Assembly (NCBI RefSeq): GCF_014197615.1
Contig: NZ_JACIFY010000008.1
Coordinates: 180,372 to 244,371, forward strand
From: Rhizobium esperanzae
Lineage (GTDB): Bacteria; Pseudomonadota; Alphaproteobacteria; Rhizobiales; Rhizobiaceae
Reading direction: 5' to 3'
DNA: 64,000 bases
Part shown: piece by piece, positions 36,162-43,830 of the stretch
How the letters are laid out: each line of letters opens with the position of its first letter
Numbering within the stretch: position 1 is the first letter of the stretch
The notes under the pieces: model-generated
Database searches by the model: none
What the model was told of the DNA's origin: nothing
Seen by the model: the letters and a program-made list of their open reading frames with translations, nothing else
Program-made: the position numbers and the translations under genes

Positions 36162-37504
36162 CTGAATACTCCTTGTATCGCCGCACTGTCCGTCAACTCG
36201 GAAACCGCATTCGCCGAAATCAGGCTGCGGTATTCGGCAAGAAGCGCGTCGCGCCATTCCTCGTGTGTCGAGGCGAGGTCCGGCGACATCAGGAAAGCCC
36301 GCTCGCTCATGGCGCGGACCTCTTGCCCTGGCATTTGGTTGAATCGCGTCAAAGTATCGGCAAAAGCGCCGTGATCTGCCGTATCGCAGGCAACCGCCAT
36401 GCCCGCTCTTTCCATTTCCTCGGCGAGAAAGGCGCTGCGCGACATGATGACGGGCAGACCACTCCTGGCCGCTTCGATCGCGACGAGGCCGAACGGCTCG
36501 GGATAGCGCGAGGGCATCAACAGCGCACGCGCCTTGCGGATGATCGGGCCGATCTCTGCATGCGATTGCCAGCCGACGGCCCTGACGTGATCTCCTGACG
36601 CTCTGACCAACGGCATCAACGGCCCGTCCCCGATCACGCAGAGCCTGACGCCGGCCATGCGCGTGGCAGTTATGGCGTCCTCCACGCCCTTCTCTTCGTC
36701 CAGCCGTCCGATGAACACGAACTCGTCATTGGCCTCCGCCTCGATGCGTTTGATCGAAAGTGGCGCGACGGGATTGCGGATCGTCGTCAGCCGTTCGGGC
36801 CGATAGCCGGCACCGACGAGAAAGCTCGCCATCTTCTCGTGCAGCAGGATTATCCGGCCGAAATCGGCCTGATCCTTCAAGAGCCGGAGGATATTGGAGC
36901 CGCGGGCGACCCGCCACAATTTGTGCGAATAACTTCTCTTGTCGCAAGCCGTTGCAATGCAGCTTCCGCCAAGCGGGCGTCGAAGGCAGATTTCCTGCGC
37001 CTGGTAGTCGAAGAAGGCGCCGTTGGGGCAGGCCGTGAAGAAATCATGCGCGTGAACCACGCATCGTCCGGCGACCGGCATCAGCGCCCTGAAAATCGCG
37101 GGAGACAGGATCTGGTGCCAGCCATGTACATGATAGATGGTGTTGGCGCTATCCTTTGCAGCAATCCAGTTCGCGACCATGCGGACAGCAGCGCCGTTGT
37201 GAATGCCGGTGACGAACGCCTTCGCACGCTCGGCGCTCAGCAGATCGCGGCTGTTCAGCCCGACCATCGAGACCCCCAGTGCGACAAGTTCCGCATTGGC
37301 AGCGTCGTCTCCGCAAATATAGGTCACCGGGATATCGAGCCCGCGGAAAAGCTTGGCAGACAGCACCGCCAGGCCGGTCGCACCGCCTCTGGCCACCGAG
37401 TAGTCGTCGATGATGACCACGCGATCGATCTTCGTCTTGCCCGGGCCGGGAAAACGGCCGACGCTTGCGACGGATCGGACGGCCTCGGAAAGCGACGGGC
37501 GCAT
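36158..37504 (-). CDS. Glycosyltransferase family 4
   Basis: 448 residues from ATG 37504 (MRPSLSEAVRS), whose A overlaps the TGA of the Crp-type regulator gene (TGATG). The N-domain has VVIIDDYSVARGGATGLAV and VVHAHDFFTACPNGAFF. The C-domain contains FIGRLDEEKGVEDAI (donor site) and PSRYPEPFGLVAIEAARSG, the E-x7-E motif of retaining GT4 enzymes. The Cys-rich insert around EICLRRPLGGSCIATACDKR is of the kind seen in some GT4 enzymes. It belongs to the minus-strand arm of the polysaccharide locus (crp-GT4-GT4-wzx), with all junctions overlapping or tight. Confidence 0.9.
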   Translation of the reverse strand: MRPSLSEAVRSVASVGRFPGPGKTKIDRVVIIDDYSVARGGATGLAVLSAKLFRGLDIPVTYICGDDAANAELVALGVSMVGLNSRDLLSAERAKAFVTGIHNGAAVRMVANWIAAKDSANTIYHVHGWHQILSPAIFRALMPVAGRCVVHAHDFFTACPNGAFFDYQAQEICLRRPLGGSCIATACDKRSYSHKLWRVARGSNILRLLKDQADFGRIILLHEKMASFLVGAGYRPERLTTIRNPVAPLSIKRIEAEANDEFVFIGRLDEEKGVEDAITATRMAGVRLCVIGDGPLMPLVRASGDHVRAVGWQSHAEIGPIIRKARALLMPSRYPEPFGLVAIEAARSGLPVIMSRSAFLAEEMERAGMAVACDTADHGAFADTLTRFNQMPGQEVRAMSERAFLMSPDLASTHEEWRDALLAEYRSLISANAVSELTDSAAIQGVFS

Positions 37505-38241
37505 CACTTCACCGAAACCGCGCCATTGGCACAGGCTTCCAGCGCCTTTCGGTTGAGGATGCGGATCTTGCCCTGCCCCCCGTCGATGATCTTGCCTTCG
37601 CGCAGGCGCCGCAGGCATTGATTGACCTTCTCGCGGGACGCCGGCAGCGTTGCGGCCAGATCATTTTGCGAGATGATCAGCTCGTCCCCGCTGTTTGCCG
37701 CGTCTTTTCCATAGACAGCGGAGAGCCGCAGCAGCGTGCTGGCCAGCCTCGACTGCAGGCTCGACGCAGCATTCGCAATGATCCGCAGTTCAAGCTCCGA
37801 AATACGCGCCAGCGCCCTGGAGAAGACCTTTTCGCGAAAGCTGGGATCGCTGGCATACATGTCGCGCAGCAGCCGGCCTTCGAAGAAATGCAGCTCACAG
37901 TTGGAAGCGGCTCGGTATTCGAGGCTCAACGTTTGCCTGCGCAGAACCTCGAGCTCGCCGATCAGGCCTGATTTCGGGATGATCTCGACGATGAATTCCC
38001 TGCCGTCGGGTAGCATCGTACTTGCGCTGACCACCCCCGTATGCACGCGAGCGAACATATCGATCAGGACGCCGGCGCCTGCGATGACCTCGCCGCGCCG
38101 GAAGCGTCGGACGCTCGACCGGCAGGAAAGAAACTCGTCATCGAGCACGATGCGGCGGTCGAGATGAATGCCGCCGTTCGCCGAAATCGCCACCTTGCCG
38201 ATGCCGGCCCTGCGATCCGATGCCTGTGTCGCCCCATCCAT
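37504..38241 (-). CDS. Crp/Fnr family regulator, copy 1
   Basis: 245 residues from ATG 38241 (GGAG eight bases upstream). The N-terminal cyclic-nucleotide-binding-type beta barrel covers about residues 45-150 (RFRRGEVIAGAGVLIDMFAR, GLIGELEVLRRQ). The long C-helix follows, then the Crp HTH near 185-235 (ISQNDLAATLPASREKVNQ). The phosphate-binding cassette is not the textbook cAMP form: spacing between the GEL and YRA elements is longer than GE-x9-RS, so the ligand is unknown. The Fnr cysteine cluster is absent. It is translationally coupled to two GT4 genes and divergent from the initiating transferase, so it is the likely pathway regulator. A close paralogue is at 48218. Confidence 0.92.
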   Translation of the reverse strand: MDGATQASDRRAGIGKVAISANGGIHLDRRIVLDDEFLSCRSSVRRFRRGEVIAGAGVLIDMFARVHTGVVSASTMLPDGREFIVEIIPKSGLIGELEVLRRQTLSLEYRAASNCELHFFEGRLLRDMYASDPSFREKVFSRALARISELELRIIANAASSLQSRLASTLLRLSAVYGKDAANSGDELIISQNDLAATLPASREKVNQCLRRLREGKIIDGGQGKIRILNRKALEACANGAVSVK

Positions 38242-38631
38242 GAGCATAACTCCGAATACTCGAATGATCATAGTCAATGCTGCACTGCAGCGATTATATT
38301 ACATTCACAGGCAAGTCAAATAATGAAACAAATAAAATTCGCAAATTCAAATATTGTCCTTAATTACAAATCAGAAATACATCGTATTCCGAAGCATAAA
38401 TCGGAAATTTCGAAATAATATTCGAATAGCTTACTCATGCATCCACCCAGAAGCCAAACGCATTAAAAAGCGGCAACTGCCGAAATAGCGATATAAAAAT
38501 ACAGATAAATCTCGGATGATTAATCACCTATATGTAGATTAGATCGCGATTTAGAATGATAATAATTTGATAGGAGCACGATCAAAATTCTATTCTGCAA
38601 ATTTAGTAGCATAAAGAATTTATTAAGGATT
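38242..38631. promoter_or_regulatory. AT-rich divergent promoter region, copy 1
   Basis: These 390 bp between the Crp-type gene and the initiating transferase are strikingly AT-rich compared with the coding sequence around them and hold no plausible gene. They contain two adjacent palindromes (38407-38428) and the 12-mer aagtcaaataat (38313-38324), which is also present at the matching position in the second module (49039). Such AT-rich DNA is typical of promoters bound by MucR/Ros-type or H-NS-like regulators of surface polysaccharides; that link is inferred. Confidence 0.6.
38407..38428. promoter_or_regulatory. Tandem TTCGAA-core palindromes
   Basis: ATTTCGAAAT (38407-38416) and TATTCGAATA (38419-38428) are perfect 10-bp palindromes with the same TTCGAA core, centres 12 bp apart, in the AT-rich promoter region. 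The regular spacing suggests adjacent sites for a dimeric regulator; neither matches the consensus TGTGA-N6-TCACA of CRP. Confidence 0.45.
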
Positions 38632-39411
38632 ATGACTTTGGTAACAGACAACCAGAGTGCGGCGCAGCAAAATTTAACCGTTCTTAATCCGAAAGTTTTG
38701 GAGACCCCGATGGCATGGGAAGCACATAGTTTCGAGTCATGGTCGCGTGTCGGACGGTCTGCGAAAAGCGACGACATCCATGCGTCCCGGCCTCATGCTG
38801 CAGGCAGATCGTCCAAACGCGCGCTCGATCTCCTGATGGCGGTCGCCGCCCTGATCCTGCTTTCGCCGCTTCTGCTGCTCGTCGCAATGATCGTGAAGTT
38901 CTCCGATCGCGGCCCGATCTTCTATTCCCATACGCGCATCGGCTTCGGCGGGGCGCCATTCGGATGCCTCAAATTTCGCACGATGAAGACCGATGCGAGC
39001 GCTCAGCTTGCCGAATTGCTGCAAAACAACCCGGCTGCGCGAAGCGAATGGGAAGCGACGCACAAGCTGAAGGATGACCCGAGGATCACGGCCGTCGGCG
39101 AGATCCTGAGGAGATCGAGCATCGACGAGCTTCCCCAGCTGATCAACGTCCTACGCGGTGAAATGAGCCTGGTCGGCCCCCGGCCGATTACCGCCGAGGA
39201 ATTGCCGCGCTACGGCGAACATATCTGGGCCTATATGGCCGTTCGACCTGGACTCACGGGTCACTGGCAGACCAGCGGTCGCAACGATGTCAGCTACGAG
39301 CACCGGGTTTCCCTCGACGTTCACTACGTCGACAACTGGTCGCTCGGCCGCGACTTCGTCATCATCGCCAAGACCATTCCCGCTCTGTTTACGCAGCGTG
39401 GCTCGTACTGA
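38632..39411 (+). CDS. Initiating phosphoglycosyltransferase of surface polysaccharide (ExoY/WbaP-like)
   Basis: 259 residues. A ~60-residue N-terminal extension precedes one hydrophobic membrane hairpin (LLMAVAALILLSPLLLLVAM), then the bacterial sugar transferase domain: FYSHTRIGFGG, GCLKFRTMKTDA, RRSSIDELPQLINVL with the catalytic Asp165-Glu166 dyad, MSLVGPRPI and RPGLTGHWQTSGRND. It would transfer a sugar-1-phosphate to undecaprenyl phosphate, the first step of repeat-unit synthesis; the preferred sugar (Gal or Glc) is unknown. ATG 38632 follows TAAGGA; the same MTLVTD start occurs in the degenerate paralogue at 49341. It opens the plus-strand arm of the locus. Confidence 0.93.
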   Translation: MTLVTDNQSAAQQNLTVLNPKVLETPMAWEAHSFESWSRVGRSAKSDDIHASRPHAAGRSSKRALDLLMAVAALILLSPLLLLVAMIVKFSDRGPIFYSHTRIGFGGAPFGCLKFRTMKTDASAQLAELLQNNPAARSEWEATHKLKDDPRITAVGEILRRSSIDELPQLINVLRGEMSLVGPRPITAEELPRYGEHIWAYMAVRPGLTGHWQTSGRNDVSYEHRVSLDVHYVDNWSLGRDFVIIAKTIPALFTQRGSY

Positions 39412-39546
39412 GCATCAAAGCGGAGAGCTGCCGATCATGCCCGAAATCGGAAGGCACGCTCCTCCCCCCGCCCCTTTCGAGCTGAAACCACCTGGTCCCC
39501 CGGTACCTGACGACCCCGCGATATCGCCGTTTTGGATGAGCCCAAC

Positions 39547-41304
39547 ATGACCTCAAGCACGATCTTCAGTGGTGTTTCTCCGATATCGCTGCCGGCCGCA
39601 CCCACTGGCGGGAATTCGCCGCTGACATTGCGGGACATGCTTTTCTTTCTCAGGATGCGCTGGCTATGGATCGTGGCAACGACGATCGCTTTCCTCGCAG
39701 TGGCTGGGAGCTACCTGCTGACCGCCGAGCCGAGTTTCGTTGCCAGCACGCAGCTCGTGATTTTCCCCCAGGTGAGCGGCTCCGAAGCACAGAGGGCTTT
39801 CGCGGAAGACGCATTCATAGAGGGGCAGCTGGAAATTGCCAGATCCAGCGATGTCGTCGGCGGAACGGTAAAGGCGCTTAACCTCGATACCGACGCCGAT
39901 TTCGTCGATCAGACGCCTTCGCTGCAGGACAGGGCAAAGAGCTGGTTGATGGGGATCTCTTCAGATCCGGATCTATCTCAAGAAACGGCGGCCGCGGGAA
40001 CGAATGAAAGACGACCGCAGACCGAGGAGGAGCGGATCTACGACCGGGCGATCGCCACGCTGGCGAACATGGTGGGAATACGCCGGATCGGCAGTTCGAC
40101 GATTATCGAGATTTCGGCTGCGGCGTCGTCCCCCCAGAAGGCCGTCGACATCGCCGACACGCTCGCCAAGCAGTATATCCAGAAGAATATCGCGATGAAG
40201 GCCGATGCCTCCCGGCAATATAGCGAATGGCTGGAAAAATTCGTCAGCGAGCAGCAGCGTGGACTGGCCGAAGCTGCCAGCGCCCTGGCCAGCTTCACCA
40301 GCAATCCGCGCGATCAGTTCAAGCTTGCGGAGTTGCAGAGTGCGACAGATGCTCGCCGCACCCTCTATGAAAATACCTTGAACCAGCTGACTGAAGCCAG
40401 GCAGCGCATCACCTACCCGGTATCCGACGCCACGATCGTCTCGCGGGCCACGCTGCCTCTTTCCAAAGCCAGACCACGCAGCGCGCTCATCATCGCCTTT
40501 GCGGCGGCGGTCGGTCTTGGCGCCGGCCTGGCACTTGCCATGATAAGGCATGCCGGCGATCGCCGGATCGTCCGCCCCCATCAGATCGCGGAAGCCGGTG
40601 AGCTGCCCTTGGTCACGATGCTCGAGACATCGAAAAACACCCGGGATGGACATCGCCCGCCTTTCCTCGCCGCCGGCACAGGCAGCAGCACCGCAGCCGC
40701 CTATCCGGTTATTCCTGGCATGGCGGAACTGAGCGCGACCGTCGTCGGTCTTCGGCGCAAGCGCCGGGTCGTCATCGGGATCGTCGCCGTCAATCCCGGC
40801 GGCGGAGCATCGACCATAGCATGTGAACTTGCCGCGCTGTCGTCGACATCAGGGGCTCAGACGCTGCTGATCGATGCGGCCGCGCAGAAATCCTCGCTCA
40901 GCAAATCGATCGCACCCCATAGTTCCACCGGTCTCGTCGATGTCCTCGACAATGGCGAACTGATCCAGACGGCGGCATTGCCCCTCACCCCGACGCTGAA
41001 ATTCCTTCCCCTCGGCGAGGTCGAAGCGGTGACACCGGCCATTCGCTTGAGTTCACGCCGCACGCAGTTGAGTTTCGCCAACCTGAAAAAAGAGTTCGAC
41101 GCCATATTCGTCGATATTTCCGCATTCTCCGCTTCGCCCGATGCCAACGCGATCGCGCCGGAGCTGGACGGCGTCCTCGTCGTCACTTCGCACGGACGCA
41201 CCTCGATCGACGACACCCTGCGCGTCATCGACACGCTGCGCAATGTCGGCGCCGAAATCCTCGGCGTGATCATCAACCATGCGCCGAAGAGAATGCAGTC
41301 ATGA
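39547..41304 (+). CDS. Polysaccharide co-polymerase (Wzc/ExoP-like) with degenerate Walker A
   Basis: 585 residues from ATG 39547 (GGATGAG upstream). A Wzz domain opens with TM1 (WLWIVATTIAFLAVAGSYLL, about residues 40-60), followed by a coiled-coil periplasmic region and TM2 (ALIIAFAAAVGLGAGLALAM, about 316-335). A cytoplasmic BY-kinase-like domain follows. Its Walker A reads VNPGGGASTIACELA, with Ala421 where the essential Lys should be. The Walker B-like Asp is kept (FDAIFVDISAF), and the C-terminus lacks the usual tyrosine cluster. It probably controls chain length with the OPX protein at 42328 but is unlikely to be an active kinase. It overlaps the next gene as ATGA. Confidence 0.9.
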   Translation: MTSSTIFSGVSPISLPAAPTGGNSPLTLRDMLFFLRMRWLWIVATTIAFLAVAGSYLLTAEPSFVASTQLVIFPQVSGSEAQRAFAEDAFIEGQLEIARSSDVVGGTVKALNLDTDADFVDQTPSLQDRAKSWLMGISSDPDLSQETAAAGTNERRPQTEEERIYDRAIATLANMVGIRRIGSSTIIEISAAASSPQKAVDIADTLAKQYIQKNIAMKADASRQYSEWLEKFVSEQQRGLAEAASALASFTSNPRDQFKLAELQSATDARRTLYENTLNQLTEARQRITYPVSDATIVSRATLPLSKARPRSALIIAFAAAVGLGAGLALAMIRHAGDRRIVRPHQIAEAGELPLVTMLETSKNTRDGHRPPFLAAGTGSSTAAAYPVIPGMAELSATVVGLRRKRRVVIGIVAVNPGGGASTIACELAALSSTSGAQTLLIDAAAQKSSLSKSIAPHSSTGLVDVLDNGELIQTAALPLTPTLKFLPLGEVEAVTPAIRLSSRRTQLSFANLKKEFDAIFVDISAFSASPDANAIAPELDGVLVVTSHGRTSIDDTLRVIDTLRNVGAEILGVIINHAPKRMQS

Positions 41305-42323
41305 CCTCGACTTCGGCAGAAACAACCAGGCAGGACGGTTCGCTGAGGCGGGCGTCCGTTCCTTGCGGCCCTGAAGCCGTGAGCGCGGGCGAGCGCCGCC
41401 CATTGCGCATTGCCGTCGGGATCGCTTCGGCAGGCCGCCCCTCGATATTGCGGGAAACGGTCGATTATCTCACGAGCCTGCCGGATCGGGCCGAGCGGCT
41501 GATCGTCTGCGTGCCGGTGATCGACGACGCAGCCGGGCTCACCGACCGCCTCGACGTGGAAGTCATCGTCGGCAGCCGTGGCCTGACCACCCAGCGCAAC
41601 AGCATCATCGCGGCCGCCGCAGCCGATACGGATCTTCTGATCTTCCTGGACGACGACTTCATTCCCGCCGCGAGCTTCCTGTCGCGGATTGCCGCCGTCT
41701 TTGCGACAAAGCCCGACGTGGCGATTGCCACCGGCGAAGTCCTGGCCGACGGCGTCCTCGACGGCGGCCTCAGCATGTCGAAAGCGTTGCAAGTTCTTAA
41801 AGCCGCCGGCGAAGGCGCCGAAAAGGTAACAGAGGTCTACAACGCTTACGGATGCAACATGGCGGTTCGTCTGTCATCTGTTCTCGAGCACGACCTGACT
41901 TTTGACGAGCAGCTGCCGCTCTATGGCTGGCTCGAGGACGTCGATTTCAGCCGGTCCCTCGCCCGTTACGGCAGGTCCGTGCGTGTCGAGGGCGCCCGCG
42001 GCGTGCATCTGGGCGTCCGATCCGGGCGCCAGCCCGGCCGAAGGCTTGGTTATTCGCAGGTTGCCAATCCCGTCTATCTGATCCGCAAGGGCACGATGTC
42101 GAAGGGCCGCGCAATCGCACAGATCGGCCGCAACATCCTGGCGAACGCGTCGGGCCTCTTGTTCAAAGATCGCTTGGTGGACCGGTGGGGACGTTTGAAC
42201 GGCAATGTGCTGGCGCTGGCCGATCTTCTCGTCGGCCACGCCTCGCCGTCCCGCATACTCGAACTCGGCCATCCGTCGCCGCGCGAGATGCCTTCACCGT
42301 CGATTGCGACGAAACGGAGATAG
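41301..42323 (+). CDS. Glycosyltransferase family 2
   Basis: 340 residues. The GT-A fold begins near residue 35 (RIAVGIASAGRPSILRETVD), the diphosphate-metal motif is LLIFLDDDFIPAASFL, and the acceptor region includes YGWLEDVDFSRSLARYG, the ED motif that supplies the catalytic base. It is a typical inverting GT2 of polysaccharide loci. No TM segment is visible. It is coupled to the co-polymerase gene upstream (ATGA overlap) and followed after 4 bp by the export gene. Donor sugar and linkage are unknown. Confidence 0.9.
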   Translation: MTSTSAETTRQDGSLRRASVPCGPEAVSAGERRPLRIAVGIASAGRPSILRETVDYLTSLPDRAERLIVCVPVIDDAAGLTDRLDVEVIVGSRGLTTQRNSIIAAAAADTDLLIFLDDDFIPAASFLSRIAAVFATKPDVAIATGEVLADGVLDGGLSMSKALQVLKAAGEGAEKVTEVYNAYGCNMAVRLSSVLEHDLTFDEQLPLYGWLEDVDFSRSLARYGRSVRVEGARGVHLGVRSGRQPGRRLGYSQVANPVYLIRKGTMSKGRAIAQIGRNILANASGLLFKDRLVDRWGRLNGNVLALADLLVGHASPSRILELGHPSPREMPSPSIATKRR

Positions 42324-42327
42324 ATCA

Positions 42328-43707
42328 ATGCAGCCTACATCCTGGTCCGATCGCTTTGTCTCCGCGGCACTCGCTTTGCTGGCATTCTCCTGCCTGACCG
42401 GCTGGAGCGTCGCCCATGCACAAACAACCACCCTCGTGCCGGAGGACAAGGTAAGACTGCGCGTCGTCGAATGGCGCTCATCGGATTCCCGCTATGCCAG
42501 CTGGGAAGCTCTGGACGGCGTCTATACCATCGACGATACCGGCGACCTGTCGATTCCGATCGCCGGCCACGTAGAGGCAACGGGAAAGACGACCGAAGAA
42601 CTCGCCGATGCCATCGCCGGCGCACTGGCCGAAAAGGCCAACCTTCCCGGCAAGCCATATATCGCCCTGGAAATTGCCGAGCACGCCCCGATCTTCGTGA
42701 CCGGAACGGTGCAAACTCCCGGGCGCTACCCTTTTGAACCCAACATGACTGTCATGAAGGCCGTCAGCATCGCGGGTGGCTTTTTGCGGGAGCGCGAGGA
42801 CAATACCTATTTCGAGCGCGACCGGATCCAGGCTGCCGGCGCCTACCGAACCGCCGTTCTCAACCGGCGCGATCTCTTGATGCGGCAGGCGCGGCTGCGC
42901 GCGGAGATCGCCGGCGAGCAGAGTTTCGAGATCCCTGCCGAACTCGCCGGAACGGCCGATGTCGACAAGCTGAAAGCACAGGAATTGAACCTGATGCGGC
43001 TACGGCGCGTCGATGTCGATAGTCAGATCGAAGCGGCAAACGACCTCACCCGTCTCTATGGCCAGCAGGTCGAGTCGCTTACAGCCAAGATCAGTTCGCA
43101 AAAACGGCAGATCGACCTTGCCCAGAAGGAACTGGACAACGTCAACAACCTGATGAGCAAGGGCCTGGTCAGCAACTCCCGTCAGGTTTCGGTCGACCGC
43201 TGGGTGGCGGATGCACAGGGCACGCTGATCGATCTCGAAGTCGCACTGACCACGGCCCGTCAGGGCCTCAGCGAGGCCGACCGTTCGAAGATCAACATCG
43301 TCAACAGGCAAAACAGCGAAAACCAGGAACTGCTCAACCAGGTCAATCTCGCAATCGGCAGGGCGGCGATCGATATCCAGGTGGCCCAGCTTCTGGGCGA
43401 ACAGGCCGGCTACGACACTCAACTGGCCCAGATCAATACCGACGCGCCGGGCCTCGGCAAAGCGCAGAAGAACTACAGGATCGTGCGTCGCAATGACGAC
43501 GGAACTTCCCGCACCATCGCGGCGGACGAGCAAACCGCATTGCTGCCGCACGATCTCGTCGAGGTCGGTTTAGACACGAATCTTCAGGGGCCATCTCCGG
43601 CGCCGCAGACCGCACCGCAGAAACAGAGCTCGGCAGCCATCTCGTCCGATGTGGCCGGAGATAATCGGCCGGCCCCCGGCTGGATATCGCCGACAGGATC
43701 GAATTAG
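42328..43707 (+). CDS. Outer-membrane polysaccharide export protein (OPX, ExoF-like)
   Basis: 459 residues from ATG 42328 (GGAGATAG upstream). A signal peptide covers about residues 5-31 (FVSAALALLAFSCLTGWSVAHA). A Poly_export domain follows (VPEDKVRLRVVEW, IDDTGDLSIPIAGHVEATGK), then an SLBB-type segment (FVTGTVQTPGRYPFEPNMTV) and a long coiled coil (about residues 190-390, rich in Gln, Leu and Asp). The coiled coil after the SLBB domain is the architecture of ExoF rather than Wza. No lipobox Cys is evident. With the co-polymerase it should form the trans-envelope export channel. Confidence 0.9.
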   Translation: MQPTSWSDRFVSAALALLAFSCLTGWSVAHAQTTTLVPEDKVRLRVVEWRSSDSRYASWEALDGVYTIDDTGDLSIPIAGHVEATGKTTEELADAIAGALAEKANLPGKPYIALEIAEHAPIFVTGTVQTPGRYPFEPNMTVMKAVSIAGGFLREREDNTYFERDRIQAAGAYRTAVLNRRDLLMRQARLRAEIAGEQSFEIPAELAGTADVDKLKAQELNLMRLRRVDVDSQIEAANDLTRLYGQQVESLTAKISSQKRQIDLAQKELDNVNNLMSKGLVSNSRQVSVDRWVADAQGTLIDLEVALTTARQGLSEADRSKINIVNRQNSENQELLNQVNLAIGRAAIDIQVAQLLGEQAGYDTQLAQINTDAPGLGKAQKNYRIVRRNDDGTSRTIAADEQTALLPHDLVEVGLDTNLQGPSPAPQTAPQKQSSAAISSDVAGDNRPAPGWISPTGSN

Positions 43708-43719
43708 GAGGCGGCTGTG

Positions 43720-43827
43720 ATGATCGACGACAGTGGGCGGATCTCGCCTCGCACATCACGCCGGAAGATGGATGCCGGCTTTCGGCAAAAGCGGCCTCGG
43801 CTGCTCCCCCTTCGGATCGGGATCTGA
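43720..43827 (+). CDS. Possible small basic protein (35 aa)
   Basis: ATG 43720 is preceded by TTAGGAGGCGGCTGTG, an excellent ribosome-binding site that overlaps the end of the export gene, and the frame closes at TGA 43825-43827, three bases before the polymerase start. The peptide is very basic (RTSRRKMDAGFRQKRPRLLP). It could be a genuine microprotein or a translational relay to the polymerase gene. No homologue is known to me. Confidence 0.35.
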   Translation: MIDDSGRISPRTSRRKMDAGFRQKRPRLLPLRIGI

Positions 43828-43830
43828 AGC

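Noticed and set aside
38407..38428. Palindromes as standard CRP boxes
   Set aside because: They do not contain TGTGA/TCACA half-sites; listed only as palindromes of unknown partner.
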